From: Bryoerythrophyllum caledonicum
Lineage: Eukaryota > Streptophyta > Bryopsida > Pottiales > Pottiaceae
Reading direction: 5' to 3'
DNA length: 64,000 nt
Assembly (NCBI GenBank): GCA_963971425.1
Contig: OZ020518.1
Span: 11,228,190-11,292,189, forward strand
Positions within the stretch are counted from its first letter, which is position 1. Every line of letters begins with the position of its first letter. Below the pieces are notes generated by a model, which ran no database searches, was not told the DNA's origin, and was given only the letters and a program-made list of their open reading frames with translations. Below are positions 12,088-22,760 of the stretch, in pieces. The position numbers and the translations under genes are program-made.

Positions 12088-12453
12088 CTGTAAAGCTAAC
12101 ATAACAAAAGTATGTGAATACCATGTCCCTGAACGTGAACATGCAAAAACCCCATTCTGTGAAGCTGGAAGCATTTACACACATGTAGTGAACGATATAT
12201 ATTTTTAGACATGCACACTACTTAATGTTTGTACAGAGTCACATGAAGATACCTGGGATTTCAGGAGCTTCCTTAGAAAACGCGTCTAACTTCTCAGTGG
12301 CCTAAAAACTCCATACATGGGCTTCAAAGTGCATCTGTACAATGTCAATGTCTGAAGACGTCATCATAAAAAGTACACGTATAGAAACTAGAGCAGATCA
12401 AAAGAAAAGGTATCATGAGATTGTCACATGAGAAGAGCATGATTAGTACCTGA

Positions 12454-12765
12454 GTGACACTTACGGTGATCTCGTCGCTCTTCGAGTCGCCTACTGAAGT
12501 GATATTCAGCTTCTTCAGCAAACTCATACTTGCGTCAATGGAGGACATAATGATCTCCAATTTGTCACTGATGAACTTCAAATTTTCCTTCACAAAGCAC
12601 CCCGATCGGCACTGTCGTTGTGTGGCTCCTCTCCTCGAATTGTACATGGGTCCTCGGCTCGTAAGTGCAGCCCACAACTACAGGTATTGATTGCACAAGA
12701 TGGTCCTTCTCCACACGCAAGAAAGACGAATCCAAGCTCTCAAAAATGCTGTGATTCGTCAACAC
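12454..12765 (-). pseudogene. Coding-like 5' segment upstream of the transposase gene
   Basis: On the - strand a frame beginning MLTNHSIFESLDSSF at 12765 overlaps, with a one-base shift near 12590, a frame containing KFISDKLEIIMSSIDASMS and ending at a good donor (ACTCAG/GTACTA) at 12454. It may be a first exon with a frameshift, or part of a neighbouring gene. The small segment at about 12254-12302 is flanked by AG and GT, but its phase does not fit the ATG exon at 12086. No function recognised. Confidence 0.3.
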
Positions 12766-12769
12766 TCAG

Positions 12770-13000
12770 TAAACTAGTCAACAACACTCAAAAAAAAAAT
12801 ATATCCACTCAATAAACCAGCCCATATGTGATATGCCCACTCAATGGATCAGCCCATATGTGATTTGTCTACTCAATCAGTCAACAACACTCAGCCCATA
12901 TCTAATATGTCCACCCAATACCATCTCAACATTCACTCTCAATACCATCTCAACATTCACTCTCAATACCATCTCAACATTCACTCTATTACAAATCACA
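12770..13000. repeat. Short tandem repeats
   Basis: A word of the form CCACTCAAT..A.CAGCCCATATGTGATATG recurs two to three times at about 12815-12910. It is followed by a cleaner 24-bp unit (ACCATCTCAACATTCACTCT core) repeated three times at about 12917-12987. The overlapping open frames are products of the repeat. Confidence 0.6.
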
Positions 13001-13319
13001 TGACAAAATACACACAACATTTCCTTTACATAGTGTTCAACAGATATTTGGAGGAGAAAACTTGTCATACGTGCATAATGCACACCAAACCTTATGACAA
13101 GTGGATTCTTCTATACAAAACAACTCTGCAATTCTACATGTAGATTTCATTGATCTTTTCAAGATGCATTTATGTTTGGTAGCTTAGTCACATGAATAAA
13201 ATCAATGAAGAGTACGAGGTGTCAAAGATAATTTGACATTCTCAATATGCCCCTTCAATATAGTTTCTCATTGTTACAAACATTGGTAGATATGGAATAA
13301 TTTTTTTTTGTATATACAT

Positions 13320-14275
13320 CTTTTGGCTTTGAAATCTATCTCATATGTTACCAATATAGAGATGATCTTGTGGCCAAAATTTCATTACGTATCAACAAAA
13401 ACTCAATCCTAGGAAGGGTGTTGAAGTTGGAAGTAGTGGTAAACTTTCCCCTTTGTTTGTCACAACAATACATGTTGGTAGACTTGGTATATGTTTTTTG
13501 TGTAAATCTTTTGGATTTTGAAATTTTCCACACTTGTATTTGACGTGAAGGTGACTTCATACCCAAAATTTCATGGACAAATAAATTTTTTTGAATTCTT
13601 GGGAGGGTGTCAAAGTGGGCAGCTGTGAAACTTTTCTCACAACTAACCCCCATGTTAGTAGATTTTGAATATCTTCTTTTGAATACATTTTTTGGCCTTG
13701 AAAATTTTCCCACATGTTATCAACATAAAGGTTACCATGTGTCAAAAATTTCATGTTGAAATAACAAACCCTCAATCCTAGGGAGGGTGTCAAAGTTGGA
13801 AGTAGTAAAATGGTTTTTCCCTTTTTTTCTCACAATTACACATGTTGGTAGATTTGGGATGTGATTTTTTTTGTGCATTTTTTGGACTTGAAAATTTCTA
13901 CACATGTAATCAACATAAAGGTGTTCTCACTCCAAAAATTCCATGGGCAAAAAAAATTTCCTCAATCCTTGGAATGGTGTCAAAGTTGGCTGTTGAGAAA
14001 CTTTTCTCACAGCTACCCCATGGTGGTTAATTTTTAATATCTTTTGTTTTATAAGTCCTCTAGACTTGAAATTTGGTATGCATGTTTTTAACATAGAGGT
14101 AATGGTGTTCCCAAAATTTCAGGGTAAAAGAACAATTTTTCAGCCCTATGGAGGGCGTCAAAGTTGGCAGCAGTGTGGGACACCATCCCTGGAATTGCCC
14201 AAACGCCAATTTGAATGTCACCCTACTGTACAAATCATGTCCAATAACTCCAAAGGGCAACCGTGACACCTGCAA
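13320..14275. repeat. Satellite with two-monomer higher-order structure
   Basis: Five successive copies of an AT-rich monomer are anchored on the word GG(A/G)A(G/T)GGTGTCAAAGT at 13412, 13601, 13781, 13971 and 14150. Spacings alternate 189, 180, 190 and 179, so every second copy is 369-370 bp apart. The odd monomers share GGAAGTAGT with a TTTCCC arm, and the even ones share GCAGCTGTGAAAC or its relatives with CATGTTAGTAG. This is an A-B-A-B dimer array of about 2.5 periods. No coding potential beyond chance frames. Confidence 0.75.
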
Positions 14276-14403
14276 AGTCGACAGTACATGGTTGCATTGA
14301 GTAAATAGTGACTACGCCTCAGTTTTCAAGAAATTGCAGTCTAGTTAATATACTGTTGCTCATCAATTTGTATGAGTACGATAGTGAAAATAAATCTAAG
14401 AAG

Positions 14404-15337
14404 ATTATCCCCTAAAGGACCAAGTGTCAGAAATGGGTTGTTTGAAAGTTTGGTCAGGTTCTTATGGTGTCAATTTCCAACATTCCACTTTGAAATTTTT
14501 CCTGGAGAAGGACATTACTAAGACCTTAGTGGGAGAACACTTTTTCCCCCTAAATCCGACATATAATGAAAAAGTTATAGGATTTTGAATTTCAAATGGG
14601 GAGAGCGGGCACTTTGGGCACCTCCAAAAACTTTTGCTAGGACATGCTATTGAATGTGAGATTATCAATGCTAGCAAGTAATATTTTTTCCCTTCGTAAT
14701 GTCAAAAAAAAGTTCTTGTCTTTAGTGAAAAATAGCATATTAACCCAAGTCAAACATTTTTACACATTGTCGGGCAAGGTACTGGAAAAACTTCTTCTTT
14801 TCAACATAAAACTTAGAGATTTTCATTTTTTTTCCCCACAACAATTCGTAGTGTAAATCTTCTTATTGACCATTTGGATTATCAATGTAAAACATATTGA
14901 TTTCACAAAAAATTAAAACAAAAATTGGCAATTTTTGAACCTCCACCCTTGCACAATTGTTTTGAATATGCTACACTCCTCCTCTACCTCTAAAATCTGG
15001 TGTATAAGGAGCTAACATCATGCTTAACACAATGGCAATGGATTTAGACCTTGTGTAGTGCAAAAATTTGACACCATGTGAAGTCAAAGTCTGCTGATCC
15101 ATTGAACGTAGGAAAGAAAATGAACCATTTGTTTGACTTGAAACACATAGATCTTTCAATCCGTGCGGTCAAAGTTTATGGATTTTTTGGAGTATGTTAC
15201 TAAATAAGTCGTATTTGAGATCCTACGGTTAGAACTAGAAATCAAAGGTTTTTGTTTCCTTCTTTATTCATTGCACTAGAATCCAACTATTTTGAAGTGT
15301 TTTTGGTGTGAAATTGTCACGGGACCTTAGGGGTTAA
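14404..15337 (+). mobile_element. Non-autonomous DNA transposon with TTAA-type ends
   Basis: The copy starts near TTAT-CCCCTAAAGGACCAAG and ends GGGACCTTAGGGGTTAA, so the termini are short inverted repeats starting with CCCC next to a TTAA-like target. It is about 935 bp and has no transposase. Close relatives are at 32148-33094 (same strand), 31097-32151 and about 60145-60875 (opposite strand). TTAA duplication with CCC-starting ends is the hallmark of piggyBac elements, so I infer a piggyBac-like non-autonomous family. Confidence 0.6.
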
Positions 15338-15359
15338 AGTAGCATTTCTGTAAATTTTA

Positions 15360-15667
15360 AGAAACTGATTCTAAACCTCTCTGACCTGACATGACCTCAC
15401 ATCTCTAATCACTTCATCATAAACCCAGCCAGGCGAACGTTCCCAAAGAATGTTGCGGTGTTCCCAAAGCGTCGCCAATCCAAGGCCCTTCAATCTCGAA
15501 TCGACAGCTGTTGCGCACGAATGTTCCCACAGCCTCCGCGTACGCATCCCCGCCCGACGATCGCACCCGTCCAAAGGTTCCAACAACAGCCGTCGGATCC
15601 CGGCCCCGCCCAGCCATCCGATCTCCCAGATCCTGTGGGCCGATCCGACGGCCCGTAGCGCTCCGGC
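15360..15667 (+). promoter_or_regulatory. GSH1 promoter region
   Basis: Base composition changes abruptly from AT-rich transposon DNA to GC- and CpG-rich DNA just before the GSH1 start. An exact 11-bp inverted repeat is present: GCCGTCGGATC at 15589-15599 and GATCCGACGGC at 15642-15652. No clear TATA box is seen. The assignment rests on position and composition only. Confidence 0.35.
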
Positions 15668-15742
15668 ATGGCCGTGTGTTATAAGCTACGCACATTCTGT
15701 GGCGAGCAAGGATTTTGGCGGAGCTCGAGTGGGATTGGAGCC

Positions 15743-18700
15743 ATGGCTGCCGTCGCGATGGCCGCGTGCGCCTCGGGGAGCAAGCTGGTGGCTGGGAAGT
15801 CGCAGCTGCGGAGGCTCAGAGTGAACCAGGATGCGAACGTGCAGCGCGTCGGGTTCGGTGTCGATGCGAGGCAGCGGAGGCGCGTGTGCATTGTCGCGGC
15901 CAGTCCGCCGAAGAAGGAAGACGGAGTGCGCTCCGGGGAGCCTCTCACGCGGGAGGATCTCGTGGCCTACCTCGCCAGTGGCTGCAAACCGAAGGAGAGA
16001 TGGAGGTGCGGGAATTTAGTAGGACGATGGCTGGGGTTTTGGGGTTTTTTTTTTTTGGGGGTGAATTTCGGAAGTTGATTTTCGCTGAGAATCTTTGATG
16101 AATTGGCGTAGTGATGAATATCTTTGGTAGGGTGTAGTTAAGTTTTTTAGTGAGGTAATTTCCTGTTGATTGGGAACCTGCCATAGTGATGGAATTAGGG
16201 TTTAGGGAAGTTATCTGGTGAGTTTTCGACAATCAGCATTATTTTGTTTTAGAGCCATTTTCCTGTCTTTAATGGCAATCGGAGAGTTCCGCCATTGCGT
16301 TATTAGGGTTTAATGTTGATCTGGGAAGATGGGAATGGGAAAACTATGCCAATGTGTTCATAAGGGTTCATGTACTAAATTATTTACTGGTGTAGTTTGG
16401 GATATTGATGTTTTTGGAGGATGATGATCACATTGTGTTATGTAGGATTGGGACGGAGCATGAGAAATTTGGGTTTCAGCTGGACACGTTGGAGCCCATG
16501 ACCTATGACCAGATCAAACTGCTGTTGGAGGGCATGTCTGCCCGGTTTGAATGGGAGAAGGTGATGGAGGGGGACAACATAATCGGCCTGACATTTGTAA
16601 GATTTCAAACTTCATTGGTGGTGGTTGCATTAGGGTGTAGTTGAGAACAGGTGAGAAAGGAGGTTTTAGGGTTTGTTTTCATTTGTTTTTTTATTGGCAG
16701 AATGGGCAAAGTGTTTCTCTGGAACCTGGAGGTCAATTTGAGTTGAGTGGTGCGCCCCTGCGGACGCTTCACCAGACATGTGCGGAAGTCAATTCCCATT
16801 TATATCAGGTATGTTTGCTTTGAAGAGTCCAAAGCCACCTTTATTGGGTCTCTTATTCTAAAGTAGAATTGTTTTCTCAAAGTTTCAAGAGGACAAGCCC
16901 TCGTATTTCATAAATACTACTTTTCCCTCATTCTTCATAGCTATTAGATTAATGGAAAAGCTTGGTGGTCTTTAAACTCAAGTTATGAGTAGTTTTAGCT
17001 CCTTTTGAGAAGGAAGAAGGAGAGGCTATGAATTGTATCCTTTTTCCTCTTTGAGCTGATTGTAGATGAAAACAAGAGCTGGTTTTAAATGAGAAAAGAG
17101 GACAAAACTCATGGGAGCTTTGCCTCACTTTACAAATAACGGTCATTCTGTTGCTCTTGTACTCAAACCTAGTTTCTTCCAGTTTCCTCGCAAGTCACAA
17201 CCAGTGAGAAATGATGGATTTACAGGTGAAGACTGTGGCAGAGGAGCTTGGTTTGGGCTTCGTAGGCATCGGTTTCCAGCCGAAATGGAGTGTGGCAGAG
17301 ACTCCCATTATGCCTAAGGTAGAAAATGATCTAGATAATCAAGTTTCTGCCATTTTGCAACCTCATGATACTCCTCTCTTTTGCTTTTCTGACTGGTTCA
17401 GAGTGTCTATATTCCAACTTTGGTGGGCTTGTGCCAGAAAGGCTGGAGGTCTTGAATGCCTTTTGGATAGTTAGTGAAAATTCTGCACTGGTTGGAAACA
17501 GGGCAGGTACGATATTATGCGGAATTACATGCCCAAAGTCGGCTCGTATGGTCTGGACATGATGTTTCGCACTTGCACAGTTCAGGTGCTCTGCCTATGC
17601 CACTTCCATTCCTGTTCTTTTTAAAGTCACCCGAAGTTTCAATCAGATACCCCCGGCTTTGATTCATAATACTACTCCTTCACTCTTATTAGCTATTAGA
17701 TCAATGGACGAGTTTGGTGGTCCCCTAACGCAAATTATAAGTAGTTTTTAGCCGCCTTTGACAAGGTAGCCGCCTTTTTCCTCTTTGAGCGGATCATAGG
17801 TTAATTGAGTGCTATTTAGGGCTGATTTTATATGACAAAAGAGGTCAAAACTCATGGTATCTTTGCCTCATTTTACGAATAACTCTATCATGGGTGTGTG
17901 TTTCTGACCCACTTTATCAACTATGGCTTTATTTGCAGGTCAACCTGGACTTTGATACTGAGGCAGACATGGTGAAGAAGTTCCGTGTGGGCCTTGCTCT
18001 ACAGCCTGTAAGTAGTTTGCTGTTTGCACTAACATCTCTTGCCTAGTATTTTTGCTTTCGTAGTTGGTTTGTAGCCCCTAATTGCTCAAGCATCCGCATA
18101 TTGGACTATGACCGAAATCCTTCCTGCTTTTTTTTTTTATTGTCAATGGGCATTATTTTCATCCATCCATTTTTTGAAGAGTATTGTAACTTATATGTCA
18201 AGGAGATTTAAACATTTAGGGAACAAGCCTTGAAGTGTAACATTCCACTGTAGGTGTCAATTTATCGGAACAGGGTTATGTCCTTTTTTGCATTTATGAG
18301 CCTTAGCAAATGTGTTGCTGACAGATTGCAACGGCTCTTTTCGCAAATTCTCCTTTTACGGAAGGGAAACCAAATGGTTTTCTAAGTTTCAGGAGGTGAG
18401 AGAAGTCGGCCATTTTGTTGTGAGACTATCAGTTGTGGGAGATGATTGAGCGGTTTTCACCATGTTAACCCCTCAAGGTGCTATAACTGTGTCCAAATTG
18501 CAGTCACATATGGACAGATGTGGACAACAACCGGTCCGGAGACTTGCCATTTGTCTTTGAAGATGGTTTTGGGTACGTGGATATCAGAAATCGGACTTTT
18601 CTCTACTCTTTTGATGAACATTTTCCAGTTCGAGTGAGGTTATTGCAACTATAGCTTCTATTATCCATTTTCATACTCGGTAATATTTGCTTTGTCTTGA

Positions 18701-21700
18701 CGGCTTCTATTTTTTCACTACTGCTGTTCAGGTTTGAAAAGTATGTCGATTATGCACTTAATGTGCCCATGTACTTCGTCTATCGAGACGGGAAGTATGT
18801 TGACTGCTCTGGTCTATCGTTTAAGGTAACAATCTTCTCAGCAACAATAGTTGGAGTTACTTCAATTAATGTTACCCACACTAATCGACAAAAGAATGCT
18901 GTAACTTTTTACTCGTGAAAATTTTACCGAACGTAAGTTTAAAGGTTCTTCGATGTGAGTATTATTCAAATTGCTGGTCCAGGTAAAAATATTTGTTTTA
19001 TTAAAAAAATCACAACGTGAAGCAAAACCTTAGGATGAGCAACACTAGTTGAACAGAATAGTGTAGTTTCTCATATTCACTTTCTTGCATAACCTACGCT
19101 GATTATGACATTTACTGTTTGTACCCACTAGTTTATGTGGACATTTTGAGAGTAGGTTAGCATGATATAGTGTTAGTAACACTATCTATATCTCACATTC
19201 AATAATGTAACAAACACTAATGTCTGTAAGCAACGCTATTTTGTTTTAGTACACACAAAATGCCATATTTGGTATAATTTTCCACTAAATTGACTTGTTT
19301 TTTGCAGGATTTTCTGGAGGGCAAATTGTCCGTTCTTCCTGGAGACAGACCAACATTGAGTGACTGGGAAAATCACTTAACAACCATATTTCCTGAGGTT
19401 TGTATACTAGTCAATCACCTCTCAAGAAGAAGAAAATAGAATGAATTGCACCTCCTGGTTGAGGTCAAGATTCGGGAAATAGGGTCATTTATAGTCATCA
19501 TTTGGCTTGGTTTTTGTGTCATGTTTCTCACTCAGGATTCCAAAAATAGAAACATTGCTTAAAGTCACTCTAGACGAAATTATATATAGAAACTCCACCT
19601 TACCTACAACTTTCTTCTTTTCATTGTTTATGCTGAAGTTGAGAGTTGGGAAATTAGGGTCATTTTTGGTGGCTTGTTTTTGTTTTTAACGCCCAAGTGC
19701 GCGATTTAAAAATAGAAACAGTACTTGAAACCTCTATAGAGAAAATATAAATCTTTTATGTTTGTAGAAGACTTTCTCATTTTCATTGGTATACGATTTG
19801 GTCCCTTTCTTGGAAGTCTTGTAATAATTCATTTCAGTTTCAATCAACTATGGCAATGGTGTGGTTTTAGTTTGAAAATACATAGCCCATGTTAATGAAA
19901 CTTTATGTGGGTGCAGGTAAGATTAAAGCGCTATTTGGAGATGAGGGGAGCAGATGGTGGTCCATGGCGACGATTGTGTGCCCTACCTGCTTTCTGGGTA
20001 TGTTGCTCATTCATGAAAGACACTTGGAAAGTCACCCGAAGTTTCAATGAGATAACCCCTCTTTTACATTCAGAACCAGCTCTAAATAATTCGCAACTAA
20101 TCTTCAATCAGCTCAAAGGAGAGAAAGGCAGCTAATGTTCCATCCTAACTGTTTCTTCACTCTCAAAGATGGCTAACAATACTTTGACTTGAGTGTAGAG
20201 AGGATGAGACCACCAAGCTCATCTTTTGCTCTAATAACTGTTTAGAATGTGGAAAGAGTAGAATAATAAATCAGAAGAGGCTCTTCCATTGACTGAATTG
20301 AAGGACAAGACTACCTAGGATTTAACAACTAACTAGATTGAGGAAAGAGTATGAGAGAAGGGGTTATCTTATTATAACTGTCGGTGACTTCCGAAAGAAT
20401 TTTTGTGAATCATTCTCGTGATTTCTGAACCCAGTTTTTTCCCTTTGTTGCTCACTTCAGAGCTCTTTTGTGGTGGTCATTTGTAGACAGGCATTTTGTA
20501 TGACGACGAATCGCTTCAAGGCGCTCTGGACATCATTAGTGACTGGACTGAGAGAGAACGTGCGATGCTCCGCAACAAGGTTTGTGTGCTTCTCTGAGAT
20601 TGCAATGAATTAATATAGGCGACTGAACTGGAATTTTAGTATTATGTGCAGAAATTTGCTTGAGTCACCCAAAGTTTCAATAAGATACCCCCTCTTTTAC
20701 TACTCTACCTCACTCTGAATAGCTATTAGACCAATGGGGGTCTCTGTACTCAAGTTAGAAATAGTTTTAGCCGGCTTTGAGAAGGAAGAAGGGGAGGTCA
20801 TGTTGAACCATGAATCTAAGCCACTTTTTCTCTCTTTTAGCTGATTCTAGATGAATTGAGGGCTAGGGCTGATTCTAAAAGAGAAAAGAGGTAAAAACTC
20901 ATCATATTTTTGTTTCATTTCACAAATAATTGCAAAATTTACGGTGGTGAACTGAATCAGGTTCCAAACAAAGGCCTGAATGTTCCCTTCAGAGATGGGC
21001 TTCTAAGACACGTGACCCAGGACATCTTCAAACTTGCCCAGGTACATATTTGGTCCCTAACAAAGAAGGGTGAGTTAATAGTGAGGGAGAGTAATTAGGG
21101 AAGGCGAAACTATTTCAGCTCTCACTAATTCGTAGGTGTTACCAAAAGAGTGAGAATCGAAACACCATGTTATAGTGCTGTTGGAATAATTATTACTGAT
21201 TATATCTTGGGACATAAGATTCACTTTTGGAACTGGGGTGGAAACAGGAAGGATTGATTCGGCGAGGACTGAACGAGGTTGGATTTCTCAAAGGCATTGA
21301 GGAAACTGTGGCATCAGGTACTTCTTCCTACCTCTTCCTAAACATAACTGTTTAACCCCTAAGGTCCAAATGTTCATTTGGGGGACAAATTTTTTCACTT
21401 TGACTACAGTTATCTTTCATCCATACAGTCAAATCTCACAAAATTTCATATTTAGTTTAGAAGAAGATCCCACGGTTACATTCTCAAAATGTTCATCTTG
21501 GTAGTTCTCAATCAATGGAGTAGAGATTCCTTTAAAATGCCTTGGTCCTTTACGGGTTAATTGGCTATTACGTGTTGAAATGTGGTATTTTCTTTCTTTT
21601 CTGTGAGGTGGAGGATACTATTTCTGTGTGGGATCCTATAAATACACCTTAGTTCCTAATCCAATTACCTTGTACTTGATTGTAAATCAAAACATGACCA

Positions 21701-21983
21701 AAATGGTGGCAAGTGATTAGTGGCTGACATGAGTACAAGAATGAAGTACATTTCTAACAATTACACATGTCTACAAGGATCTACTCTAATAGTTCATAAG
21801 AAATTCTTAATAGATCATTTTTCAAATTAAAAATTGGATTGGAGCTTCTCACTCATAGTTCTAAGTGTGGACTTTTTTTTTGTTGTTGTTGTAGGTGTGA
21901 CCCCTGCAGAGCATCTTTTGAAGCTCTACCATGAGAAGTGGGATGAAAGCGTGGACCCTGTTTTCCAGCACCTTCTGTATTAG
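15743..21983 (+). CDS. GSH1: Glutamate-cysteine ligase, chloroplastic (plant type)
   Basis: It catalyses ATP-dependent joining of glutamate and cysteine, the first and rate-limiting step of glutathione synthesis, in the plastid. Fifteen exons with GT/AG borders: 15743-16005, 16446-16596, 16701-16808, 17226-17318, 17502-17585, 17939-18007, 18325-18395, 18504-18572, 18732-18825, 19308-19397, 19917-19997, 20487-20579, 20961-21041, 21248-21317, 21895-21983. They sum to 1506 bases (501 residues), with no frame break. An upstream in-frame ATG at 15668 would add 25 residues. The N-terminus is an Arg/Ala/Ser-rich transit peptide, then [56 protein letters not shown] and [18 protein letters not shown], ending [10 protein letters not shown]. 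The redox pair known as CC2 is kept (Cys in FRTCTVQ and in RRLCALP). Of the pair CC1, the first Cys (YVDCSG) is kept but the second is Val (KLSVLPGD). CC1 is known from rosids. Several introns hold MITEs. Confidence 0.97.
16880..17150 (+). mobile_element. MITE family A copy in GSH1 intron 3
   Basis: It shares a common core with copies at 17628-17885 and 20655-20935: TAGCTATTAGA, then GTAGTTTTAGC, a TTTGAGAAGGAAGAAGG segment, a CTCTTTGAGCTGATTGTAGA segment, and a CAAAACTCATGG tail running to TTTACAAATAAC. It is about 270 bp with no coding capacity. Only part of the left terminal repeat remains. Confidence 0.65.
17628..17885 (+). mobile_element. MITE family A copy in GSH1 intron 5
   Basis: It begins with GTCACCCGAAGTTTCAATC, the same terminal sequence as the complete copy at 20031, and carries the same core and tail as the intron 3 copy. 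The right terminal repeat is not recognisable. Confidence 0.65.
20031..20388 (-). mobile_element. MITE family A, copy with both terminal inverted repeats, in GSH1 intron 11
   Basis: The left end GTCACCCGAAGTTTCAATG with AGATAACCCC is answered by the right end GGGGTTATCTTATT leading to GGTGAC, giving imperfect terminal inverted repeats of about 35 bp on a 358-bp element. The internal core is inverted relative to the other GSH1 copies. No target duplication is certain. Other relatives lie at about 30240-30370 and 59825-60030. Confidence 0.65.
20655..20935 (+). mobile_element. MITE family A copy in GSH1 intron 12
   Basis: It starts GAGTCACCCAAAGTTTCAAT and carries the family core (TAGCTATTAGACCAATGG, GTTTTAGCCGGCTTTGAG) and the AAAACTCATC tail. 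No right terminal repeat seen. Confidence 0.65.
21352..21560 (-). mobile_element. TTAA-flanked MITE in GSH1 intron 14
   Basis: A 209-bp unit bounded by TTAA at both ends. The left end reads TTAACCCCTAAGGTCCAAA and the right end TTGGTCCTTTACGGGTTAA, matching inverted termini. The inside is a short version of the piggyBac-like family seen at 14404 and 32148. Confidence 0.65.
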
Positions 21984-22760
21984 GGTTTAGGGTTTAGCTC
22001 CCAATACACATAACGACGTGGATGCAGATGGACTCTCTCTTTCTCAATCAGTCAATCAAGCTTTGAAAGGTGCAGTTCTTTTCCAGCTTGAAAAAGTTTT
22101 CTTCAAACAAAGGTGAAGGGGCTCTACGGAACTTGATTCTTTTTCATTTATTTGGAGGTAGAGGATGAAATGGAAGCGGCTCCCATTTTCTACTTGTGCA
22201 TGAGGTTTTTGGGGAGTGGTTGGCTGCTTTTATTTTATCTTCGGGTATGTGCCAGGTTTTGTGTTTTAGAGTTAGCAGAGTTAGTTCTCTGACCTCTCTT
22301 TTTGGCCTAGAATTGGTATGAATAAGGCAGTTGGTTCCCTCTTGATGTTTTGAATTCTTACAAGTTGATGAGATGGAATGGTGGTATGTCGTGCATATTC
22401 GAGGTATTTGTAAAGCTGGCCTCTATCTAGAGTTCTTATCTTCTCTTTTGTTGGTTTGATGTTGTAGTGTTGTCATAGATATGTTTCTTCCCGATGGTGT
22501 GCACTCATCCCTTACATAAGTTATAGCTAAGTATGGTGCCGGCGGATGGGGATGGTAAAACCTTAGTAGGGGCTTACATTGTGCATTATTCTGTTGTCTC
22601 CATGTGCTAATCCTCAGAAGACAAATGAAACGTTTTCAGGAGCCATCCCACACGAAAATGCAATATACAGTTGTCCAAGTAGAAAATCATCATTGGTAAG
22701 AGATGAAGGAAGTTGGATTTTCCTAAAGGAAGTTGGAGGAAGTTGGATTTTCCTAAAGTA
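21984..22760 (+). other. GSH1 3' untranslated region and downstream spacer
   Basis: No gene is seen after the GSH1 stop. The first few hundred bases are likely the 3' UTR; no single convincing poly(A) signal stands out. At 22709-22758 the word GGAAGTTGGATTTTCCTAAA occurs twice in tandem. Confidence 0.4.

Noticed and set aside
1490-13000. Terminal inverted repeats for the SET/transposase unit
   Set aside because: Compared by eye at both sides; no convincing pair or target duplication was found, so element limits are left open.
12877-13083. Peptide repeats VNVEMVLR as a coding repeat
   Set aside because: They are the - strand shadow of a 24-bp tandem repeat with no gene context.
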